From the NCBI GenBank assembly GCA_003156495.1, contig PMHC01000326.1, positions 1 to 7,363 on the forward strand: a DNA stretch of 7,363 nucleotides, read 5' to 3'. The position numbers were made by a program, and so were the translations under genes. Under the pieces are notes generated by a model. That model had not been told where the DNA came from and searched no databases. It saw only the letters and a list, made by a program, of their open reading frames with translations. The stretch comes from Acidobacteriaceae bacterium (GTDB lineage Bacteria > Acidobacteriota > Terriglobia > Terriglobales > Acidobacteriaceae). Below, in pieces: positions 1 through 4,630 of the stretch. Position 1 is the first letter of the stretch. Each line of letters begins with the position of its first letter.

Positions 1-506
1 TCGATCCCGTTTCCCAGCACCAATAGCTTCTTCGCACCGACCATTCCGGCTGCCCGATGCGCTTCTGCCGTCGCCTCGCTCACCGCCGTTACCTTGTCCG
101 CCAGCCAGCGGCTACATACATAGCCAATCCGCCGGCCGAGCTTTCCCGTGTAGGAGCTATGCAGCGTATCGATCTCTACCGGCACGGGCGCTGCCAGCCG
201 CGACCACCGCGCCAGCCATGCGGCGTGCGGCAAGTGCGCATGGACCACATCGGGCCGCTCGCGCCACAGCCAGCGATTCAAACGTATCCACCCGCGCGGA
301 TCGGCCAGCCCTTTGCGCATCTCCAGGCTGGTAAAGCTCACGCCGGCCTCGCGCAATTCCGCCGCCGCCTCGCCGCCCGAGCCGGAAAGCGCCACCATGC
401 TCACCTGCCAGCCGCGCTGGCGCAATCCCTTGGCCAGCAGCATCGTCTGCCGCTCGGCGCCGCCTATCCGGTCCAGGCCGGGAATCACCACCGCCGCATG
501 GCTCAC
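1..506 (-). CDS. GT4-family glycosyltransferase, N-terminal part (runs off window)
   Basis: Reading complement from a GTG at 506-504 gives 168 open codons to the window edge. The protein begins MSHAAVVIPGLDRIGGAERQ, a first beta strand followed by the Gly-rich loop (G15-G16-A-E) typical of the GT-B donor/acceptor N-domain. PDVVHAHLPHAAWLAR follows at about residues 85-100, then LHSSYTGK (115-122) and VTAVSEATAEAHRAAG (139-154), the usual order in GT4 enzymes. The nucleotide-sugar-binding C-domain with the E-x7-E motif lies beyond base 1. The GTG start is supported by its GTGA overlap with the stop of the upstream membrane-protein gene and by GGAAGGA a few bases upstream. Family knowledge suggests a retaining transfer from a nucleotide sugar to a glycan or lipid carrier at the cytoplasmic membrane. 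Donor and acceptor cannot be told. Codon use matches the neighbours. Confidence 0.9.
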   Translation of the reverse strand, partial: MSHAAVVIPGLDRIGGAERQTMLLAKGLRQRGWQVSMVALSGSGGEAAAELREAGVSFTSLEMRKGLADPRGWIRLNRWLWRERPDVVHAHLPHAAWLARWSRLAAPVPVEIDTLHSSYTGKLGRRIGYVCSRWLADKVTAVSEATAEAHRAAGMVGAKKLLVLGNGI

Positions 507-745
507 CGCATCCTTCCCATATGCGCGCCGAGCAGATCGTCATAGGCTTCGATCGCGTGCTCAAAATCGAACTCGTCGGCCTCCGGCGGTTGGGCCAAAA
601 GGTGACGATCGCTCGGACGTAATCCGGGAAAAATCGCGGCTGCTACTACGTCTATGCCGGCGATCAACAACGTCACGGCAATAAATGTAAAGGTGAAGAC
701 GATCAGCAACCCTGAAAATGCTAAATGGAACAAGCGTCGTATCAT
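503..745 (-). CDS. Small membrane protein, hypothetical (80 aa)
   Basis: An 80-residue protein starts MIRRLFHLAF. It has a positively charged N-terminus, then one long hydrophobic stretch (about residues 8-40, including LLIVFTFTFIAVTLLIAG) that could form one long or two tight transmembrane helices. A polar, acidic tail follows (PPEADEFDFEHAIEAYDDLLG), probably cytoplasmic by the positive-inside rule if two helices form, otherwise outside. The start is well supported: GGAGGAA (755-749) sits 5 nt before the ATG when counted from GGAGG. Its TGA overlaps the GTG start of the glycosyltransferase by 4 nt (506-503), which implies translational coupling and a shared role, perhaps recruiting or assisting the enzyme at the membrane (inference). 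I do not recognise a named family. Shadow reading frames exist here, but the ribosome site and the overlap favour this one. Confidence 0.72.
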   Translation of the reverse strand: MIRRLFHLAFSGLLIVFTFTFIAVTLLIAGIDVVAAAIFPGLRPSDRHLLAQPPEADEFDFEHAIEAYDDLLGAHMGRMR

Positions 746-1257
746 AACTTCCTCCGGCGGCCCGGTTCCCGCAACTCCGGCAGACTTTAACCGACGAGTT
801 CTTACGGTTGTCGAGCGCCACGCGCAGAGCTTAGACAGCTCCGCTCACTGGGCCGATGACAGATACAACTTTTAGGAGCGCCGAGCAGGGAAAGGGGAAG
901 TGTTGAACTCCGGGCTGGGAACTTGCGCCAATATTTAGAACGGCTCCCTATAGGCGGGAAGCCTGAGCGGCTTTTGCCTCATCCGCCCTTTTATCTAGGC
1001 GAATGCCTCTTCAACAACGCATGGCGACCTTGGGCAATCATTCCGAGCGGGAACGAAAACTTACTCTAAGACAGTCGCCTTTTCCGCGTGAGATGTCAAG
1101 AGATTTCGCGCGATTTTACGCGATTTTGAAAAACCATACAGTATCATTCGGCGGCTAGATAATATATAAAATTCAGGATCGCCGAGTTGACCTGGAACAT
1201 CAGTGAGCGGCAACCTTCAACGCGATTCGGCACTCTGCGGAATTGGTGAAAAACACT
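746..1257. other. Intergenic gap, no gene seen; leader/promoter region of the minus-strand pair
   Basis: About 510 nt separate the stop of the 1258-2370 glycosyltransferase from the ATG of the small membrane protein, all genes being on the minus strand. I see no convincing coding frame, tRNA or recognisable riboswitch. The stretch 1100-1180 is AT-rich compared with its surroundings. It holds TATATT on the minus strand (1166-1161) as a possible -10 element without a good -35, and a perfect TTGACA on the minus strand (1099-1094) without a good -10. The transcript for the membrane protein and glycosyltransferase probably starts within this gap, which would give a leader of some hundreds of nucleotides. 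Confidence 0.5.
1109..1127. repeat. Direct repeat CGCGATTTT x2, 10-bp period
   Basis: CGCGATTTT occurs at 1109-1117 and again at 1119-1127, one helical turn apart. A related GAGATTTCGCG lies immediately upstream. It is close to the minus-strand TTGACA at 1099-1094. The spacing suits a protein binding one face of the helix, but no regulator can be named. It may be chance in an AT-rich spacer. Confidence 0.4.
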
Positions 1258-2370
1258 CTAATTCGCTGGCCGCGCAGAGGGCAGAGCAGGGGGAGGAATC
1301 GTAGCTCCAGGGAAGGCCGCGACTCTCCGCGACGCGCCGCCGGCCTTGCCCTCGTTCTCGATCCGGCCGAGTGCCTGAACGATCGTCGCGGCTAAAACCC
1401 CGGCAGAAATTCTCTCCGTAAGCCAGGCGTCGGCCCGGCCGCGCAACAGATCCACTACACCACCCGAAGCCGGCGTGGCCACAATCGGCAAACCCGCCGC
1501 CAACGCCTCAATCAGCGCATTGGGCATCCCTTCGTATCGCGAGCTGAGCACAAAAAGCGTTGCCCCAGGAAACAGCGTGTATGGACAATCGACGTGGCCT
1601 GCAAAATGAACCGCCGCCTCCAGCCCCTGCGCGCGGCTTGCCTCCTTCAGCGCCATCTCCTCATCGCCCGCGCCGGCAATCAGCAGATCGGCCTCGGGGT
1701 AGCGCTTGCGCACCGCCGCCAGCGCCTCGATCAGCAGGTCGAAGCCTTTTTCTCGCGAAAGCCTTCCCACCGCCAGCAGGTGCGGACCTTTGCCTTTCCA
1801 CGCATAAGCTCTTTTACGCGCGGCCAAAATCCCCTCCATGTCTACGGGATTGGGCAGTACGGCAATCTTCTCTTTACCGATCCCCAATTCACTGGCTAGA
1901 TCGGCGGCCATGGCCCGCGACTGGCAAATGACGCAATCAGCCCGGCGATAGAGCAGCCGGTACAAGAGCCGCGTGTAACCAGGCAATCTGCCCGATGAAA
2001 GCGCGGCCGAAACCGTCGTGCTCTGCCTCACCAGCACTTGCATTCCCGGCGGCAGCAGCGGTCGCAGCAGCAAAGCTAAAAAATTCGTCTCCGGCGCGCC
2101 AGAAAATATCGCCCGCGGCCGCAGCCGCCACAGCAGCCGCAGCAGCGGAAACATGGCGGCGCGCACTCTTTTTGCGCCCAGCGCGTGAACCGCGATCCAC
2201 GCGGGCAGGGGGGGCAGGCGAGCCGCTGCAACATCGGTCTGCGTCGCCAGGCACAGATGCACCTCAAAGCGCTCTCGCGACAAACCGCGCGCCACAAGCG
2301 CCATCACCTGCTCGGCTCCGCCGCCGCCTAAGTGAGGAATCAGCAATAGGATACGTGCGCGTTGCGGCAT
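1258..2370 (-). CDS. GT4-family glycosyltransferase (370 aa)
   Basis: A complete GT-B glycosyltransferase. The N-domain starts RILLLIPHLGGGGAEQV (residues 6-22) with the Gly-rich loop at 15-18. The C-domain has LPNPVD (172-177), VGRLSREKGFDLLIEA (201-216) and the nucleotide-sugar motif E280-GMPNALI-E288 followed by AAGLPIVATP. E280 and E288 are the E-x7-E pair of retaining GT4 enzymes. The likely role is sugar transfer in surface-polysaccharide or glycolipid assembly at the inner membrane face; donor and acceptor are unknown. The frame is open upstream to 2421, but the ATG at 2370 is chosen because GGGAGG (2382-2377) lies exactly 6 nt before it, and because the protein then begins directly at the first strand. 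Adjacent ATGs (2373 and 2370) are both possible. The C-terminus is odd: after about residue 350 it becomes Pro/Ala-rich (PGATIPPPALPSARPAN) instead of the usual closing helix. The gene lies divergent from another GT4 gene. Confidence 0.93.
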   Translation of the reverse strand: MPQRARILLLIPHLGGGGAEQVMALVARGLSRERFEVHLCLATQTDVAAARLPPLPAWIAVHALGAKRVRAAMFPLLRLLWRLRPRAIFSGAPETNFLALLLRPLLPPGMQVLVRQSTTVSAALSSGRLPGYTRLLYRLLYRRADCVICQSRAMAADLASELGIGKEKIAVLPNPVDMEGILAARKRAYAWKGKGPHLLAVGRLSREKGFDLLIEALAAVRKRYPEADLLIAGAGDEEMALKEASRAQGLEAAVHFAGHVDCPYTLFPGATLFVLSSRYEGMPNALIEALAAGLPIVATPASGGVVDLLRGRADAWLTERISAGVLAATIVQALGRIENEGKAGGASRRVAAFPGATIPPPALPSARPAN

Positions 2371-2376
2371 CATTCG

Positions 2377-2382
2377 CCTCCC
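2377..2382 (-). promoter_or_regulatory. Shine-Dalgarno deciding the 2370 start
   Basis: On the minus strand the sequence reads GGGAGG, CGA, ATG, ATG. The first ATG (2373) is only 3 nt from GGGAGG and the second (2370) is 6 nt away, so the second is the better start. The longer frame to 2421 lacks such a site. Confidence 0.7.
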
Positions 2383-2423
2383 AATTCGCACGCAGACCCC
2401 TGGGGTAGACCGATTCTCCACCC

Positions 2424-2489
2424 AATGAGAATCTTTTGTTTGTGTCTAAAATCACTCCACTTCACGTCTAAAAATGCTACAGTCTCATT
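2424..2489. repeat. Nested repeat: AATGAGA inverted repeat enclosing two GTCTAAAA copies
   Basis: AATGAGA (2424-2430) and its exact complement TCTCATT (2483-2489) flank two direct copies of GTCTAAAA (2444-2451 and 2466-2473). The direct copies are 22 bp apart start to start, about two helical turns. The position in a divergent promoter region suits an operator for both glycosyltransferase genes. Function is inference. Confidence 0.45.
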
Positions 2490-2683
2490 AGCGTTTTTTA
2501 ATCGGCGCTGGCTTCGGCGAAAGCCTTTTCCCTTTCTCGCCTCCTGTTTCTTTCCCTGCTGGCCGCTTCGTCTCTTCCCCCTTATATCCAAACGCGCGGC
2601 AGCTCATTATGCGCGGGATCGCTACCCCGCCGGCCACAAGCCTAACCCCTCCAGCATGCGCGGAGGCGACCTGTTCTCAGCAA

Positions 2684-2707
2684 GGCGCTTTGCTCAAGCG
2701 CCGGAGG
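2684..2707 (+). promoter_or_regulatory. Leader hairpin abutting the ribosome binding site of the CapM-like gene
   Basis: GGCGCTT (2684-2690) pairs perfectly over 7 bp with AAGCGCC (2696-2702) across a TGCTC loop. GGAGG (2703-2707), 6 nt before the ATG at 2714, follows with no gap. Upstream, CCTCC (2648-2652) can pair with GGAGG at 2662-2666 or alternatively with the true Shine-Dalgarno. The arrangement could modulate translation, or simply present the site at the base of a stem. Confidence 0.5.
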
Positions 2708-2713
2708 TTCCTC

Positions 2714-3895
2714 ATGAAACCCCAATCTCCGTTGCAGCCCACCATTCTTGTCGGCATTACTCATTCGCAAACCTGCCTGGTCCTCTCTGCGCGCCTGCGC
2801 GCTCTGCGTCAGGCCGGCTTTCGCGTCCTGCTGCTTTCCAGCCCCGGCAAACTGCTCGATCGCACTGCCGCCAATGAGGGCGTCGAGCCGATCGCCTTTC
2901 CCATGCGCCGCGAAATTTCTCCTTTCGCCGATCTGATGGCGCTCGCCCGCCTCTGGCGTCTTCTCGGCCGTCTGCACCCCGATCTGGTCGAGTTCAGCAC
3001 GCCCAAAGCGGGCTTGCTCGGCTTGCTCGCCGCCTGGATGCGCGGCATTCCACGGCGCGTTTATATCCTGCGCGGACTCAGGCTGGAGACCGCTTCGGGC
3101 TTTAAACATCGCCTCTTGCTCACCGCAGAGCGGATCGCCTCGGCCTGCGCTCACTCCGTTCTTTGCACCAGTGAAAGTCTCCGCAATGAAGCGATCGCGC
3201 TGGGCATTGCGCCGGCCAATAAACTTCTTCTTCTCGGACAGGGAAGCAGCCAGGGCGTCGATACCCTCCGCTTTTCGCCTGGACCAAGCGATGTGCGCGA
3301 CCGGCTGGCCATTCCGGCGACCGATCCCGTCATCGGTTTCGTCGGCCGGCTCACGCGCGACAAAGGCTTGCCCGAGCTCTTGCGGGCCTTCGACCGCATT
3401 CTGCGCGTCATTCCCGCCGCGCGTCTGCTCCTGGTCGGCTGGTTCGATGTCGCCGAAGACGCGCTCGACGCCGATCTCCGCGTCCTGATCGAGCATCATT
3501 CACGCATCATCTGCACCGGCTTTGTTCCCGATGCCGCGCCCTACTATCGCGCCATGGATCTAATGGTCCTTCCCAGTTGGCGCGAGGGTTTTCCCAACGC
3601 CGTTCTCGAGGCCGGCGCTACGGGCATCCCCGTCGTAACCACGCAATCGACCGGCGCGCGCGACTCCGTGCTGCCCGAGGTGACCGGCCTGCTCATCCCT
3701 CCCGGCTATCCTGAAGCGATCGTCGAATCGGTTCTCAAGTTGTTGCGCGATCCCGAGCGCCGCGACCGCATGGGCCGGGCCGCCAGATCGTGGATCGTGG
3801 AAAATTTCCAGCAGGAGCGTGTTCTCGGCCTGACGGCGAACTATTACTCAAGCCTCTTCGCCGTAGCGCCCACCGCGCAGCTTCAGCACGCCTAG
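2714..3895 (+). CDS. CapM-like GT4-family glycosyltransferase (393 aa)
   Basis: A complete GT-B enzyme of normal length. The N-domain strand TILVGITHSQTCLVLSARL begins at residue 10. Then come VEFSTPKAGLLGLLAAW (92-108), the signature I associate with the CapM/PglA-like branch of GT4, and GQGSSQGVDTLRF (176-188). GFVGRLTRDKG (208-218) opens the C-domain, and the nucleotide-sugar pair is E291-GFPNAVL-E299, followed by GIPVVTT and TGLLIPP (324-330). Family members add amino sugars or deoxysugars to lipid-linked capsule, O-antigen or N-glycan precursors; the exact sugar cannot be read here. The ATG at 2714 is chosen because GGAGG lies 6 nt upstream and the added 35 residues of the longer frame (from 2609) do not look like protein. 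The stop TAG shares CTAG with the convergent gene. It is divergent from a second GT4 gene, which suggests one glycan locus. Confidence 0.94.
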   Translation: MKPQSPLQPTILVGITHSQTCLVLSARLRALRQAGFRVLLLSSPGKLLDRTAANEGVEPIAFPMRREISPFADLMALARLWRLLGRLHPDLVEFSTPKAGLLGLLAAWMRGIPRRVYILRGLRLETASGFKHRLLLTAERIASACAHSVLCTSESLRNEAIALGIAPANKLLLLGQGSSQGVDTLRFSPGPSDVRDRLAIPATDPVIGFVGRLTRDKGLPELLRAFDRILRVIPAARLLLVGWFDVAEDALDADLRVLIEHHSRIICTGFVPDAAPYYRAMDLMVLPSWREGFPNAVLEAGATGIPVVTTQSTGARDSVLPEVTGLLIPPGYPEAIVESVLKLLRDPERRDRMGRAARSWIVENFQQERVLGLTANYYSSLFAVAPTAQLQHA

Positions 3896-4392
3896 CCCCG
3901 CTCCTCTTCGCCTGCGAACAGGTCGCGCTGTTCCTCGCCGCCAGAAACCCGTTTGCGCGCCGCCGCGCCAATCAGGCTCAGAACCTCCAACGACTGAATC
4001 GCTAGCCGCGGCACATAAATCCGCTGCGTATTCGAGCGCGTATCGGGTGGGATCAGCATCAATCCTGCTCCGTCCACCAGCGAGCGGTCGTTGGCCGCCA
4101 GCCCCTCCAGCTCGTCGCCGTCGGTCAGCGTCAACTTCAGCCAAAGCCCTGCCGTACGCGGCCGCAGAGAAAACCGCTTGCGGATCAAGCGTTCCGGATT
4201 CGCCTGGTCTACCGCGCCGGTTGGCAGATCGCGCACAAAACAAACCCACTTCACCTGCTCCCAACCAATCCGGACCACCTTGCCCGTCTGCTCCAGTATC
4301 TCCAGCTCCGGCTGGTGTTCTCCAAAACTCGATCCGGCATAGCCAGCGCACCAGTCGCGGGAGAACTTTCGCACAATGACGGGTTTGCGCAT
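3892..4392 (-). CDS. Conserved hypothetical protein, acidobacterial type (166 aa)
   Basis: The protein starts MRKPVIVRKFSRDW and looks mostly beta-stranded in its first two thirds (LEILEQTGKVVRIGWEQVKWVCFVRD, then LWLKLTLTDGDELEGLAAND). The conserved-looking segment IPPDTRSNTQRIYVPRLAI (about 113-131) and a helix/strand, LEVLSLIG, follow. A charged disordered tail ends EEQRDLFAGEEERG. From memory it resembles an uncharacterised family common in Acidobacteriota; I cannot name it with certainty and no function is known to me. No signal peptide or membrane segment is seen, so it should be cytoplasmic. The start is uncertain: the frame is open to a GTG at 4419 with an ATG at 4401, and none has a strong Shine-Dalgarno. 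The ATG at 4392 is preferred because it leads straight into the conserved-looking N-terminus. It is convergent with the CapM-like gene (4-nt overlap) and divergent from the nucleotidyltransferase gene. Confidence 0.82.
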   Translation of the reverse strand: MRKPVIVRKFSRDWCAGYAGSSFGEHQPELEILEQTGKVVRIGWEQVKWVCFVRDLPTGAVDQANPERLIRKRFSLRPRTAGLWLKLTLTDGDELEGLAANDRSLVDGAGLMLIPPDTRSNTQRIYVPRLAIQSLEVLSLIGAAARKRVSGGEEQRDLFAGEEERG

Positions 4393-4488
4393 CGAGGCCA
4401 TTGCTTTGGATTGTCGCACGCCCCAAGCCGCTTTCTATTGTCTTTTATGGCTCGCCCGGCAAACCGATTTTCCGCCCCTCTCCGAAAA

Positions 4489-4498
4489 AGTTGCAACT
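4489..4498. promoter_or_regulatory. Palindrome AGTTGCAACT in a divergent promoter region
   Basis: This is a perfect 10-bp palindrome in the 238-nt spacer between the divergent genes starting at 4392 (minus) and 4631 (plus). It contains TTGCAA on both strands. On the plus strand TTGCAA is followed 17 nt later by TAGTTT, a weak -10. It could be a small operator or part of a -35 element. Nothing else definite is seen in this spacer. Confidence 0.3.
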
Positions 4499-4630
4499 CC
4501 AGTGCAGAAACGCTAGTTTTCTGAGCTGACTTGTGTTAATGTACAGCTTTGCCGGCCCGTATCGATTACGCTCGTAAGGCCATTATCATCAAATACTTGG
4601 GCGCAACTTGGCGGCGAAAACAGGATCGCG

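Larger units (their letters stand above)
2371..2713. promoter_or_regulatory. Divergent intergenic region between two GT4 genes
   Basis: This 343-nt spacer must contain the promoters of both the minus-strand (2370) and plus-strand (2714) glycosyltransferase genes. The part 2424-2500 is AT-rich and carries nested repeats, listed separately. The part nearer 2714 is GC-rich and dyad-rich. A short hairpin GGCTT-CGGCGA-AAGCC (2510-2525) followed by TTTT (2526-2529) lies on the plus strand and might be a weak attenuator. No clean -35/-10 pair could be assigned by eye. A plus-strand frame open from 2609 is treated as leader, not coding. Confidence 0.5.

Noticed and set aside
57..545. 162-aa plus-strand open frame at the left end
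   Set aside because: Arg/Pro/His-rich shadow of the minus-strand glycosyltransferase, whose frame gives a clear GT4 N-domain.
957..979. Hairpin AAGCC-TGAGC-GGCTT followed by TT as a plus-strand terminator
   Set aside because: Only 5 bp with a very short T run, and no plus-strand gene lies upstream to be terminated.
1071..1099. Minus-strand sigma-70 promoter with perfect TTGACA at 1099-1094
   Set aside because: At spacings of 16-19 nt no acceptable -10 hexamer is present (the 17-nt position reads GACTGT).
746..1257. Riboswitch or small RNA in the long gap (for example cyclic-di-GMP type)
   Set aside because: I looked for known consensus stretches on both strands and found none; only general leader-like sequence is visible.
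2609..2713. 35-residue N-terminal extension or leader peptide before the CapM-like gene
   Set aside because: It has no Shine-Dalgarno at 2609 and protein-unlike composition, and a strong GGAGG serves the ATG at 2714.
2642..3499. 285-aa minus-strand open frame opposite the CapM-like gene
   Set aside because: It is a shadow of a well-supported glycosyltransferase, with no recognisable motif.
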